Below the pieces are notes generated by a model, which saw nothing but the letters and a program-made list of their open reading frames with translations, made no database searches and was not told where the DNA came from. A stretch of 64,000 nucleotides of DNA from Planctomycetota bacterium (GTDB lineage: Bacteria; Planctomycetota; Phycisphaerae; Phycisphaerales; Phycisphaeraceae), in contig JAJRRS010000019.1 in assembly GCA_024279275.1 (NCBI GenBank), forward strand, positions 1-64,000. The letters are read 5' to 3'. Numbering within the stretch: the stretch's first letter is position 1; each line of letters opens with the position of its first letter. The position numbers and the translations under genes were made by a program. This document shows positions 51,058 to 60,147 of this stretch, piece by piece.

Positions 51058-51089
51058 TGGAATTCTATGCGTGTCATCGTCAACATTCT

Positions 51090-52523
51090 TTAGCGGCGTC
51101 GTCCGAGCATCGCTGCCCCACCAAGGGCGAGCAAGGCGAGTGTGGCTGGCTCGGGAACCGCGCCACCCGGTGGAGGCGGTGTCCCGGCGTTCCAGTTGCC
51201 CAGCACCGTGTTCAGGTCGGCGATACCGACGAATCCATCACCATCTGGGTCGCCCTGCAGTGGGTTGCCGGGGGTGACGTTCTGGTTCCAGTTGCCCAGC
51301 ACCAGGTTCAGGTCGGCGATGCCGACGAACCCGTCGCCATCCAGGTCACCGACCAGCACGGTCGGGATCGCGACGTCCCCGATCTTCAGGTCTACGACTG
51401 GAGAACCTAGATTGAAGTATGGATCGAGGGCAACGATGGAGGTGCCCTGTACCTCGAGCCAGGCGATCCCACCACCGATCCCGTTTTCGTCCAACCCGAC
51501 AACGATATCGAGATTCCCGTTCGCGTTGAGATCACCGACATCGATGGACGTGAGGGTCGCGCCGAACGGTATTAAAGGAACCAGATCCAAGGTGGCGATC
51601 TCGCTGAAGTTCTGACTGACGGGGTTAGCCTCCACCCACAGGACCGTCCCGTCGGGCCGGGCGATAAACACGTCGCCGCCTCCGCCGTTGCCCGCATCAC
51701 CCAGGGCCAGATCGACCACGCCGCCCGCGTTAAAGGTGTTGATCCCGGTGAGGTTGTTGCCGTTGCGCTCCACCCAACTGATCCACCCGTCGTTACGGCC
51801 GACGATGATGTCGCCATCAGCATCATTATCCATATTGCCGATCCGGATGGTGTTGGCCAGAGTCGTATTGGCACCCGTAAAGATGCCGGTCAGGCCGTCG
51901 CCGGCGCGCTCGGCCCAATGGATCAACCCATCTGGTCGGGCTACCACCACATCGCCGTTGCCGTCGCCATCCAGATCACCGATATCCAGAGACACCACCC
52001 CACCGACATTAAACGTTGCGTTTCCAGGGGGAACCGTCACGTTATTGCCGTTACGTTCAACCCATGTGATAAAGCCGTCGTTACGCCCGAGGATCATGTC
52101 GCCGTTGCCGTCGCCGTCCATGTCGCCCATCGCGATGCTGTTGGCGGGCGATACGTTAAACGAGACGGGCTGGCCGCCGAAGGTGGTGGCGTCAAAACGT
52201 TCAGTCCATGTGACTTCGCCCGTTGTGTCAAAGACGTTTCGTGCCGTGAGGATATCGCCGTTGCCGTCGAAGTCGATGTCGGCCAGGCCGATCTCCTTCG
52301 TGAACCCGGGGCCCTGGTTATTGCCGGACCAGATGCCGGTGATGATGGGGTTGCCCGTCATCACGCTGTTGCTGCCTTTTTCCCAGTGAATCAGCCCGCT
52401 CGCTACGATCGAGATGATGGACCCGAACTGTGTATCACCATCGACGGACACCGCCGACGATGCGCTGCCTGTCACCGAGAGCAAGACCCCGGACGCCAAC
52501 GCTGTAATCAACTGACTTTTCAT
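51090..52523 (-). CDS. Secreted FG-GAP/VCBS-type propeller with dockerin and PEP-CTERM
   Basis: This 477-residue protein has a signal peptide (ALASGVLLSVTGSASSA|VSV). About seven repeats of the form GDLDGDGNGDVVVARPDGLIHWAERAGDGLTG follow, typical calcium-binding FG-GAP blades. Then two dockerin-like loops (GDLDGDGFVGIADLN, DPDGDGFVGIADLN) and a PEP-CTERM tail (VPEPATLALLALGGAAMLGRRR). It is a surface adhesin or glycan-binding protein. It is a paralog of the gene at 54.6 kb; the two flank the ROK regulator. The dockerin part is nearly identical in sequence to that of the sialidase-type gene downstream. Confidence 0.82.
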   Translation of the reverse strand: MKSQLITALASGVLLSVTGSASSAVSVDGDTQFGSIISIVASGLIHWEKGSNSVMTGNPIITGIWSGNNQGPGFTKEIGLADIDFDGNGDILTARNVFDTTGEVTWTERFDATTFGGQPVSFNVSPANSIAMGDMDGDGNGDMILGRNDGFITWVERNGNNVTVPPGNATFNVGGVVSLDIGDLDGDGNGDVVVARPDGLIHWAERAGDGLTGIFTGANTTLANTIRIGNMDNDADGDIIVGRNDGWISWVERNGNNLTGINTFNAGGVVDLALGDAGNGGGGDVFIARPDGTVLWVEANPVSQNFSEIATLDLVPLIPFGATLTSIDVGDLNANGNLDIVVGLDENGIGGGIAWLEVQGTSIVALDPYFNLGSPVVDLKIGDVAIPTVLVGDLDGDGFVGIADLNLVLGNWNQNVTPGNPLQGDPDGDGFVGIADLNTVLGNWNAGTPPPPGGAVPEPATLALLALGGAAMLGRRR

Positions 52524-52658
52524 CGTAATCCTCTCCTTCTATTAGTTCTTTCTGCCGCTTCCGAGTAAGTCGGAAGTTCGGCGACACAGTTCTTTTCCAT
52601 TCCACCACGCAATCAATCAGATTCTCTCCAACCAAACTCCGGCGGCACCCGCCGGCTC

Positions 52659-53921
52659 CTAGATCATTGTTTCATGCACGTTCATTCCCGGGTAACGCAG
52701 CCTGGGCAATGCAAACAGGTCTCTTGCCACCAGCGCCGCCGCCCCCAGCAGCACCGACCGCTCCTTGGCCGCCGAGAGCCTGACACTGAGGTGTTCACGC
52801 ATCTTCGGCAGAGCGCTGCGGTCGATCTGCTTCTTGATGGCGTTGAGGATCAGCGTGTCGGCCGTGTCGATCGATCCGCACAGGATCAGGGAGTCCGGCG
52901 CGAGCAGGTTCACCATATTGGAGGCAGCGATCCCCAGGTACCGGCCGATTTCGGTGACGATCTCCGCGCTATCCGCATCGCCCTCGCTGGCAAGCCTGTA
53001 TATCAGTTCGGGCCTCAGTTGCTCGCCACGATCCATCGCTGCCTTGACCGCTTGGCAGCGTCCATCCTTTAGCATCGCCCGGACACGCCGGTTGATCGCC
53101 GTGGGACTCACGAATGTTTCCAGGCAGCCCCGGCTACCGCACTCGCACAACTCCCCGTCGATGTCCACAATGGTGTGCCCGATCTCACCATCGAATCCCC
53201 GCGAGCCGACGTACAACTCGCCGTGGCGCATGATGCTCATGCCGATCCCGGTACGCAGCGACAGGATCAGCTTGGTGGAGTTAGGTTCATCGGTTGCAAC
53301 CCAGTCCTCGTGGATCGCCGCAAGGTGAGTGGCCCGCTCGATGATGGGCTTGACGCCGATCGCCTTGGCGACCGCGGCGGCGATCGGGACATCACGCCAC
53401 TTGGGCATGTTCGTCGAACTCTGCAGGATGCCCTTCTCGCGATCGATCAGGCCGGGCAGGCCCATCGCGGCACCGTCGATGCCATCGGGCTGGGCTCGCT
53501 TGAGTACCTGCCGGGCGAGTTGGCAGATCCGGTCGATGACCCGGCCAGGCTCGTCCTGTCGATCAATCGCCTGCTCGCTGTACTCAAGCAGACTCATATT
53601 CAGGTCGACCAAGCCGACGCGGATCCAATCAGGCTCCAGGTCGATCGCCAGGATTTTTCGTGCACTGGCGTTAATCTGCAGCATCATCGGGGGCCGGCCG
53701 CCCAGCGTGCTCAGCGGCTGGATCTGCTGACCTGACACTTCTTGGAGCAAGCCCAGATCAATCAGGTCGCTGACGATTCCGGTCACGGTCGCGGGATTGA
53801 GATTGGTCCGCCGAGACACCTCCGCCCGGTAAGTTGGCTGGAGTGTCCGGACGGCCTGAAGGATCAGGCCCCGGTTCACACGGGTGATCAATGCACTGTT
53901 GCCGATGTTGGATTTCGCCAT
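52659..53921 (-). CDS. ROK-family transcription regulator (NagC/XylR type)
   Basis: This 420-residue protein has a winged helix (about 14-72: RVNRGLILQAVRTLQPTYRAEVSRRTNLNPATVTGIVSDLIDLGLLQEV) and a ROK ATPase-fold sugar-sensing part. Signature features are ILAIDLEPDWIRVGLVDLN, AAMGLPGLIDREKGIL, LSLRTGIGMSIMRHGELYVGSRGFDGEIGHT and the zinc motif CECGSRGCLE. NagC-like members bind amino sugar or GlcNAc-6-phosphate and repress uptake genes. It lies centrally in the carbohydrate island and divergent from a FG-GAP gene, so it is the obvious candidate regulator of the whole set. Confidence 0.88.
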   Translation of the reverse strand: MAKSNIGNSALITRVNRGLILQAVRTLQPTYRAEVSRRTNLNPATVTGIVSDLIDLGLLQEVSGQQIQPLSTLGGRPPMMLQINASARKILAIDLEPDWIRVGLVDLNMSLLEYSEQAIDRQDEPGRVIDRICQLARQVLKRAQPDGIDGAAMGLPGLIDREKGILQSSTNMPKWRDVPIAAAVAKAIGVKPIIERATHLAAIHEDWVATDEPNSTKLILSLRTGIGMSIMRHGELYVGSRGFDGEIGHTIVDIDGELCECGSRGCLETFVSPTAINRRVRAMLKDGRCQAVKAAMDRGEQLRPELIYRLASEGDADSAEIVTEIGRYLGIAASNMVNLLAPDSLILCGSIDTADTLILNAIKKQIDRSALPKMREHLSVRLSAAKERSVLLGAAALVARDLFALPRLRYPGMNVHETMI

Positions 53922-54002
53922 GTGTTCGCCGATCTTTCCATCAACACGCCGTGACTGAGTAGTGCCTTTAAAGAGTGGCCAGCATCAGCCTGACGCTGTT
54001 AA

Positions 54003-54030
54003 TTTATACCATGAATATACCTGAGATCAA
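54003..54030 (-). promoter_or_regulatory. Promoter candidate for the ROK gene
   Basis: On the minus strand TTGATC (54030-54025) and TATAAA (54008-54003) are 16 bases apart, about 80 bases before the ATG at 53921. The region is AT-rich. Confidence 0.5.
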
Positions 54031-54407
54031 CCCCTAATATCGAGATTGAGGTGCCGATCGCCGATTTTTTTCGGATATCGATACGGCCACATCCTAGTTT
54101 ACCACGCCGCAACCTGGGGCACATAGGTGGCTGATAAAAATGATTAAAAATATATATATCAAGCTTTAACGGATAATACACCCCCCCCCGCTCCCCCACG
54201 ACAGGTGCTCGTCATACAGGCCCGCCCGGCAATTCGTTGTAAGCGCTATTTTGACCGCCGCTTACTCAGGCCGAGGCTTCAACCTGCGAGAAAAGAGGTG
54301 AAAATATTGTCCACACAAGCGGGACCAATGCGTTAAGTAGTTCCAATAAAACATAATATGAGTACTTTACCTGTTTGATGAAGTCTCGAATAATTCACGT
54401 TAAATGA

Positions 54408-54436
54408 TTGACATCGTAGTATGTTGATGATATAAA
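54408..54436 (+). promoter_or_regulatory. Near-perfect sigma-70 promoter for the FG-GAP gene
   Basis: TTGACA (54408-54413) and TATAAA (54431-54436) are separated by exactly 17 bases. The transcript would start near 54443 and carry a 5' leader of about 150 bases. Confidence 0.75.
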
Positions 54437-54595
54437 CTATCTAGGTCGCCGGTGATTAGGGGCGGTTTCAGGGTCGCCTGTCTGCGGCCTTGGAAGGCAC
54501 AGATGTGTTCGGCAGTTCTTGTTGGCGACCGTTTGTTTTTCGTTTTAGCGTGATGTGTGACCTGTGAACGTTCACTACTATTGAGGAGAGAAAGA

Positions 54596-55786
54596 ATGGG
54601 AATGAGAAAAGGTAAAGGCATATTGATGACCATGGCACTGCCAGTTCTGGCTTGCTCGATCGGGGCCCCGGCATACGCCGTGGACGTGCCGTTCGACAAC
54701 GACCCGCTTAGTGGATCGATCCTGATCTCGCGGGCCGACGGGCAACTGGGATGGCTTAAGCAAACCGGCGGCACCAATTTGACCGGTGTGTTTTTTGGAA
54801 ACAATCAGGGTGCTGGCACGGTGCAAGAGATCGGCATCGGTGACATCGACGGCGATGGCAACGGCGACATCCTGACCGCACGCAACACCGGGTTTACCAC
54901 ATGGACCGAGCGCAACGCCAATGCCTTGGGTGGCGTCGCTTCTACTAATGTCACATCAGCAAACAGTATTGCCGTAGGCGATCTCGACGGCGATGGCAAC
55001 GGAGACATGATCATCGGCCGCGACGATGGGTTCCTGACCTGGCTTGAAGACAGCGGCGCCGGCGGTTTGGCGGGCATCGCGTCGTTCAATGTAGGCAGCA
55101 CCGTGGCGGTGGCGATCGGCGACCTGGATGGCGATGGCAACGGCGACGTGGTCTCGGCTCAAGCGGGTGGGCTTCTCGTCTGGGCCGAACGCAACGGCAA
55201 CAACCTTTCGGGCGTGTTCACCGGGTTTAATGTTTCACCCGCCGTCACGCTGGCGATCGGCGACCTGGACGGCGATGGCAACGGCGACATCGTCGTCGGC
55301 CGACAGGACGGGTTTGTGACCTATGTGGAGCGGGCGGGAAACAACCTGACCGCTGGTGTCGCGGTACCCAGTTTTAACCTCGGCAGCATCGCTGACCTTG
55401 CACTGGGTGACGTCGATGGAGACGGCCTGGATGAGATCATAGTGGCCCAGTCCGCCTTGGGTGGTTCTGTGTTTGTGCTCGACCAGAACGGTTCGAGTAT
55501 CAGCCTGATTTCCAACGCATTCCAAGCGGTCGGTGGCGGCGCCTCGATCACGTCGCTAGATGTCGGTGACCTCGACGGTGATGGCTTGCTAGACATCATC
55601 GTAGGCCGCAGCGATGGGTTCGTCACCTGGATGGAAGTATCCAACAACGGCGCTACCATCGGCGGCGTAGCCAGTTTTAATGTCGGCTCGTCGGTCGTGG
55701 ATGTCCGTATCGCGTCGATCGTGCCTGAACCGGCGTCCTTGGCACTGTTGGGCCTGGGTGGGTTGGCGATGATCCGCCGCCGTTGA
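54596..55786 (+). CDS. Secreted FG-GAP-type propeller with PEP-CTERM
   Basis: This 396-residue protein has a signal peptide (GILMTMALPVLACSIGAPAYA|VDV) and about seven calcium-binding repeats such as IGDIDGDGNGDILTARNTGFTTWTERN and IGDLDGDGNGDIVVGRQDGFVTYVERAG, ending directly in a PEP-CTERM tail (VPEPASLALLGLGGLAMIRRR) without dockerin loops. It is a paralog of the gene at 51.1 kb on the other side of the ROK gene. The ATG at 54596 follows GAGGAGAGAAAGA; 13 upstream in-frame codons are not needed. It is likely a surface protein exported and anchored by exosortase. Confidence 0.82.
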   Translation: MGMRKGKGILMTMALPVLACSIGAPAYAVDVPFDNDPLSGSILISRADGQLGWLKQTGGTNLTGVFFGNNQGAGTVQEIGIGDIDGDGNGDILTARNTGFTTWTERNANALGGVASTNVTSANSIAVGDLDGDGNGDMIIGRDDGFLTWLEDSGAGGLAGIASFNVGSTVAVAIGDLDGDGNGDVVSAQAGGLLVWAERNGNNLSGVFTGFNVSPAVTLAIGDLDGDGNGDIVVGRQDGFVTYVERAGNNLTAGVAVPSFNLGSIADLALGDVDGDGLDEIIVAQSALGGSVFVLDQNGSSISLISNAFQAVGGGASITSLDVGDLDGDGLLDIIVGRSDGFVTWMEVSNNGATIGGVASFNVGSSVVDVRIASIVPEPASLALLGLGGLAMIRRR

Positions 55787-55915
55787 TCGGCCGCGGGTAG
55801 ACAGCATTCCTCCGCGCCGGGTCGATTAACCTCGCCCCGGCGTCTTAGACGAGCAAGACAAGTGTCAACGATCAAGGGAACAGGCGTGGGGACTACTTCG
55901 ATGAAGGGACATCCG

Positions 55916-56644
55916 ATGCGGCAGAAGAACGGGTTTACGCTGATCGAACTGCTCGTGGTGATCTCCATCATCGCGTTGCTGGTTGGGATCCTGCTCCCGG
56001 CACTGGGTGCCGCACGGGAGACGGCCAAGTCGGCGGTCTGCAAAAGCAACCAGCGCCAGATCGGGATCGCATGGACCGTCTACGCCAATGACTTCGATGA
56101 GTTCTACCCCCCTTCCTACCACGGCGGGTTCTGGTCGGTCATCTATAAGAGCACCAAGGACTACATGGACGACACGGGCATCGGTGGCGACGCTTTTTTC
56201 TGCCCTACACACGACGAACGGATCACCGATTCCAATGGCGTCGATTTGGACTGGGTCAACCTGGGCAATCTGGGCCCCCTGCATGGCCCGTTTGTTCTAT
56301 CCAGCTACAACTACTGGACCAACTTCGTGCAGGCCCCGTACATCAACCGGTGGAAGTCACTGGTCGATGCCCCCATGGGGACCTGGCCGGAGACTTTGGT
56401 CAGTACGGGTGTCTCCTTGCCGTGGCTGATCCGAGCATCCGATGAGAGACTCTCTGAAAAACGGATCGCCTGGGACGAGGTTTATTTTAGACAAGGTTCC
56501 TTTGATCCCGTATCTACTCGGCACATGAGGGGATCGGACGGCAGCGGTGCCAATATCCTCTTCGGCGACGGTCACGCCGACTGGATCGGGATCGGCGAGA
56601 TGCATCCGGTCGAACAGGGCAACGGATTTACCAACTACTACTAG
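55916..56644 (+). CDS. Type II secretion/prepilin-like protein (DUF1559-type)
   Basis: This 242-residue protein begins [34 protein letters not shown], a class III prepilin signal cut before Phe with the conserved Glu five residues on, and ends with [13 protein letters not shown], the H-X9-DG-like tail of planctomycete prepilin-like proteins. The ATG at 55916 has an AAGGGA site six bases upstream; two earlier in-frame ATGs lack one. It would be processed by a prepilin peptidase and assembled into a pseudopilus or exposed at the surface. It follows the FG-GAP gene by 130 bases. Confidence 0.85.
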   Translation: MRQKNGFTLIELLVVISIIALLVGILLPALGAARETAKSAVCKSNQRQIGIAWTVYANDFDEFYPPSYHGGFWSVIYKSTKDYMDDTGIGGDAFFCPTHDERITDSNGVDLDWVNLGNLGPLHGPFVLSSYNYWTNFVQAPYINRWKSLVDAPMGTWPETLVSTGVSLPWLIRASDERLSEKRIAWDEVYFRQGSFDPVSTRHMRGSDGSGANILFGDGHADWIGIGEMHPVEQGNGFTNYY

Positions 56645-56771
56645 CCATACCACCGTGACCGAAGGCACCTTTATTGAGAACGGTGGAGCGGTTGAGGCTT
56701 CCATCGTCACGGTATTGTGCTATCAGAGATTGTGACTGTCGCCGCGCGGATAGCGGCTTGAAGATAGATAT

Positions 56772-57929
56772 ATGATGGACACGTCTTTGATGACATGCAG
56801 GCTTTCGATCGAAGACAGTGGCTTGATATACCGGAACCCCGCCCCGCATCTGCGTTCGGTCCATGCGTATTTCCCGTCACTGATTCACCTAGGCGGCGAG
56901 GAGTTCCTGGCGAGTTTTGTCTTGGGCACGGCCATGGAGAGCATGGACCTGCACGCCTGCCTCGCACGATCGGTTGATGGTGGAAGGACGTGGCATAGCG
57001 AAGGCCCGTTGCATACTAAATCCGATTGTCACACCGAGACCTGCCGAATCGCGAGGATGGGTGACGGACAGGTTGCCTTGCTGCTCAGTGAATCTGAGCG
57101 CACGGACCCGGATATGGGGGCGACGAACCCCAAGAACGCGGGGCATGTACCGACACGTTTGTCGATCCACCGATCTTCGGATGGGGGCCGGACGTGGGCA
57201 GAGCCAACGAGGATTGAGCCACCTCTGGTTGGGCCTACCTTTGAACTCTGCTCGCCCATCAACGAGATGCCGGACGGCACATGGTTGATCCCGACATCCA
57301 CATGGCGGGGCTGGGACGGCGACGCGCCCAACGGCATGAAGGCCGTCGCGTTCGTCTCGAAAGATCAGGGGGCTACCTGGCCGAGGCATGTTGACGTCAT
57401 GGACGGCACGAGCCGAGGTGTTATTTTCTGGGAGCAGAAGATCGTCCGGATCGATCGGGGGCGGTTGCTGTCGGTCGCCTGGGCGTATGACGAAAAGAGC
57501 AAGTCCGATCTGGCGAATCATTATTGTGTTGGCAGCCTGAGTTCATTGGAGTTCGGTGATCCAAAGGCGACTCCGCTGTGCGGGCAGACCGCAGAGATAA
57601 TGCATCTGGGTGACGGTGCCGTGCTTTGTGTGTACCGGCGTATGGACGAGGCTGGCCTCTGGGCGTGTCTGGTATCCATCGGTGACGACGATCAATGGAC
57701 GATGCTTGAGCACACCTGCTTATGGTCCCCCGCGACGCTCGCCAAACGATCATCAACCTCTGGCCTGACCGAAGAGTTCCGGGGTATGAAGTTCGGGGCT
57801 CCTTCGCTGGTGAAGCTTGACGACTCAACCGCACTGCTTGCGTTTTGGTGTATCGAAGATTGCGTATCCAATATCCGATGGATACGTCTGCGATGGGATA
57901 CCCCGAGGTCTGATCGGGTCAGATCATGA
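56772..57929 (+). CDS. Sialidase/BNR-repeat-like protein, no secretion signal (paralog A)
   Basis: This 385-residue propeller has Asp-box turns SVDGGRTW, SSDGGRTW and SKDQGATW, an opening SGLIYRNPAPHLRSVHAYFPSLIHL, and ends AFWCIEDCVSNIRWIRLRW. The opening, the box spacing and the ending all recur in the gene at 61.1 kb (GVIYRNPKPALVSRHAYFPSL ... AFWCVEHCVSNIRWYRIRI). It has no signal peptide, so the enzyme is probably cytoplasmic and acts on imported glycans, or exits by another route. Its stop overlaps the next ATG (57926-57929), so it leads an operon with the FAD oxidoreductase, membrane protein and aldolase. Confidence 0.78.
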   Translation: MMDTSLMTCRLSIEDSGLIYRNPAPHLRSVHAYFPSLIHLGGEEFLASFVLGTAMESMDLHACLARSVDGGRTWHSEGPLHTKSDCHTETCRIARMGDGQVALLLSESERTDPDMGATNPKNAGHVPTRLSIHRSSDGGRTWAEPTRIEPPLVGPTFELCSPINEMPDGTWLIPTSTWRGWDGDAPNGMKAVAFVSKDQGATWPRHVDVMDGTSRGVIFWEQKIVRIDRGRLLSVAWAYDEKSKSDLANHYCVGSLSSLEFGDPKATPLCGQTAEIMHLGDGAVLCVYRRMDEAGLWACLVSIGDDDQWTMLEHTCLWSPATLAKRSSTSGLTEEFRGMKFGAPSLVKLDDSTALLAFWCIEDCVSNIRWIRLRWDTPRSDRVRS

Positions 57930-59590
57930 CTGAGATCAAAACGGACGTGCTGATTGTTGGCGGCGGCATGGGTGGCTGCGCGGCCGCTATGGCCGTAACT
58001 TCCATGGGCTTGAATGCGGTCCTGACCGAACCGACGGATTGGCTTGGTGGCCAGCTCACATCACAAGCGGTTCCGCCGGATGAACACCCGTGGATCGAAA
58101 CCTGCGGGCGCACGGCACGGTATCAGCGTTTCCGCACGGGCATCCGAGACTACTATCGCCAACACTATCCGCTGAACCAGACCGCCCGCGCCGATCCGCT
58201 ATTGAACCCAGGCGGGGGTGCCGTGTCGGGTCTGTGCCACGAGCCACGGGTTGCATTAGCGGTAATTGATCAGATGCTCGGCTTTGCGCGGACGTCCGGG
58301 GCGTTGCGCGTTTTACTTCGGCACGAGCCTGTCGGGGTTGATACCGATCGCGATTCTGTGCGGGCCGTCACACTCTGTGACCTCGATACTGGCAAAGATG
58401 TCACCGTCCATGCGTCTTGCGTGCTCGATGCGACGGAGTTGGGCGACCTTCTGCCGCTGGCAGGCGTGGAATATGTGACGGGTGCTGAATCGCGAGAGGT
58501 GACCGGTGAGTTACACGCCCTTGATGGCCCAGCCAGACCGGATCATGTCCAGGCATTGACCTGGTGCTTCCCGATGGGTTTTGATCCGGCACCTAAAGCG
58601 GATCATGTCATCGAGCGCCCGCGTGATTACGACATATGGCGAGACTATACGCCCCAGATGGCCCCGCCTTGGAGCGGCCCGCTATTGAGTTGGGACGCGA
58701 TCCATGCGGTCACGCTGAAAAAGCGAACCTTCACACTGTTTGGCGACGAGTCTCTTAACGACTTCAGTTCGCTGTGGCACTACCGCAGGGTGATCTCAAG
58801 TGGCCTGTATGACCATCCGGTACGCCCGAACGAAGTCACGCTCGTCAACTGGCCCCAGAATGATTATCTCGAAGGAAGCCTTATCGATCGGCCACCGCAA
58901 GAGGTCCAACGCCACCTCGACAACGCCAAGCAGTTATCACTAAGCCTGATGTACTGGATGCAGACCGGGGCGCCACGTCCCGACGGGGGGCAGGGGTATC
59001 CGGGGCTGTACCTGTGCCCCGAGATGGTCGGCACGAGTGATGGCCTCGCGAAAGCCCCCTACATACGGGAAAGCCGACGGATCGAATCGGTTTTCACGGT
59101 CACAGAACAACACGTCGGCCGTGAGGCCCGGCAGGGAACTCCCGCTGAAACTTTTAAGGATACGGTGGGCGTGGGTTACTATCGGATCGATCTTCACCCC
59201 AACACGGGGGGGAGGAATTACGTCGATATCGATTCGATGCCTTACCAGATACCCCTGGGTGCTTTACTCCCGGTGCGGGTTGATGGGCTGATCCCGGCTT
59301 GCAAAAACATCGGCACCACACACATCACCAATGGTTGTTTTCGGTTGCACCCCACGGAGTGGAACATCGGCGAATCGGCTGGGATCCTTGCAGCGTACTG
59401 CGTCCGCAAGCGGCTGCCGCCCCGAGCCGTACGGGCGGATGCGCAACGGCTTGCTGAGTACCAGTCACTGCTTACCAACCAGGGTGTGGAACTGGGCTGG
59501 CCTGAACAAGTCATTCATGAGAAGAGCCTACTGGCTATCAACACACGGGCGAAAGTCCTGACACCTAACCAACCCGGATGTAATGCATGA
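57926..59590 (+). CDS. FAD-dependent oxidoreductase
   Basis: This 554-residue protein belongs to the FAD-dependent oxidoreductase family (PF12831-like) common in planctomycete sugar clusters. The N-terminal DVLIVGGGMGGCAAAMAVTSMGLNAVLTEPTDWLGGQLTSQAV is the FAD dinucleotide-binding fold; CVLDATELGDLLPLAGVEYV is the second FAD strand, and QIPLGALLPVRVDGLIPACKNIGTTHITNGCFRLHPTEWNIGESAG is the C-terminal cofactor block. Substrate unknown; it may oxidise a sugar or sugar derivative so that a later step can cleave it. It overlaps both neighbours (ATGA at 57926-57929 and 59587-59590). Confidence 0.85.
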   Translation: MTEIKTDVLIVGGGMGGCAAAMAVTSMGLNAVLTEPTDWLGGQLTSQAVPPDEHPWIETCGRTARYQRFRTGIRDYYRQHYPLNQTARADPLLNPGGGAVSGLCHEPRVALAVIDQMLGFARTSGALRVLLRHEPVGVDTDRDSVRAVTLCDLDTGKDVTVHASCVLDATELGDLLPLAGVEYVTGAESREVTGELHALDGPARPDHVQALTWCFPMGFDPAPKADHVIERPRDYDIWRDYTPQMAPPWSGPLLSWDAIHAVTLKKRTFTLFGDESLNDFSSLWHYRRVISSGLYDHPVRPNEVTLVNWPQNDYLEGSLIDRPPQEVQRHLDNAKQLSLSLMYWMQTGAPRPDGGQGYPGLYLCPEMVGTSDGLAKAPYIRESRRIESVFTVTEQHVGREARQGTPAETFKDTVGVGYYRIDLHPNTGGRNYVDIDSMPYQIPLGALLPVRVDGLIPACKNIGTTHITNGCFRLHPTEWNIGESAGILAAYCVRKRLPPRAVRADAQRLAEYQSLLTNQGVELGWPEQVIHEKSLLAINTRAKVLTPNQPGCNA

Positions 59591-60129
59591 TGTTAGACCG
59601 AAAGAAAATATTACTAGTGGTGATATCTCTGATCCTGACCCTGGCTGCGATCCTCCTGGTAGCCAACCCGTTAGGTAAGGACAGGCCGCTCCCGGGGACA
59701 GCCCGCAACGTGTATTACTATGACCTGAACACCGGGGAATTGTTCGTCGCCGACGCGGGGTTGATCTCACCGATTGATGCGCCATCCGGCGTGCTACAGG
59801 GAACAACCCGTGGCAAGGCGGGGGTCAAGGCGTATGTCTTCACCTGCGGGACGTGTTCGCCGGAAGACCGGTACGTCGCCTGGATCGAGATGTATACGCC
59901 AGAAGCTCAACAGACGCTATCCGAACAGACCTCCGAAACAAAACACCCGCTGGCAAATCGCATGGGTGCCTCGCCGGCGTCCCCACTTGTCGCCCAGGTC
60001 AACCCTGCAGACCCCAAAAACGTGACGTGGGTGGGATTGAACTCACAGAAGGGCTCGTCGATTGTCCGGCAGTCCGCGAAACGCTGCCCCGACGGGTCAG
60101 CCGCGATACCCTGTATGCCAGATAATTAA
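59587..60129 (+). CDS. Single-anchor membrane protein of unknown function
   Basis: This 180-residue protein has an N-terminal membrane segment (about 7-27, ILLVVISLILTLAAILLVANP) followed by an extracytoplasmic part. That part reads RNVYYYDLNTGELFVADAGLISPI, KAYVFTCGTCSPEDRYVAWIEMYTPEAQQ and QVNPADPKNVTWVGLNSQKGSSIV. FTCGTC is a possible disulfide or metal site. The style is common in planctomycete genomes but I have no family name. It overlaps the oxidoreductase stop codon, so it is coupled to it. Confidence 0.6.
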   Translation: MMLDRKKILLVVISLILTLAAILLVANPLGKDRPLPGTARNVYYYDLNTGELFVADAGLISPIDAPSGVLQGTTRGKAGVKAYVFTCGTCSPEDRYVAWIEMYTPEAQQTLSEQTSETKHPLANRMGASPASPLVAQVNPADPKNVTWVGLNSQKGSSIVRQSAKRCPDGSAAIPCMPDN

Positions 60130-60147
60130 TCTTAGTAAAGGAAGCAT

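Larger units (their letters stand above)
53922..54595. other. AT-rich divergent control region between ROK gene and FG-GAP gene
   Basis: A 674-base gene-free region with markedly lower GC. It contains the two promoters noted here, a run of nine C (54181-54189), an AT-alternating tract (54151-54159), and a long leader of about 160 bases before the FG-GAP start. No obvious riboswitch fold or ROK-box pair can be named. A short frame on the minus strand at 53999-54199 has no protein-like composition and is not called a gene. Confidence 0.55.

Noticed and set aside
54181-54189. Run of nine C as a phase-variation switch
   Set aside because: It lies in a gene-free region far from the promoter boxes and not inside a coding frame, so an effect on expression is unlikely without further evidence.
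59587-60129. Protein with FTCGTC as a heme- or copper-binding electron carrier
   Set aside because: A single CxxC without the CxxCH heme site or other ligand pattern does not support such a call.
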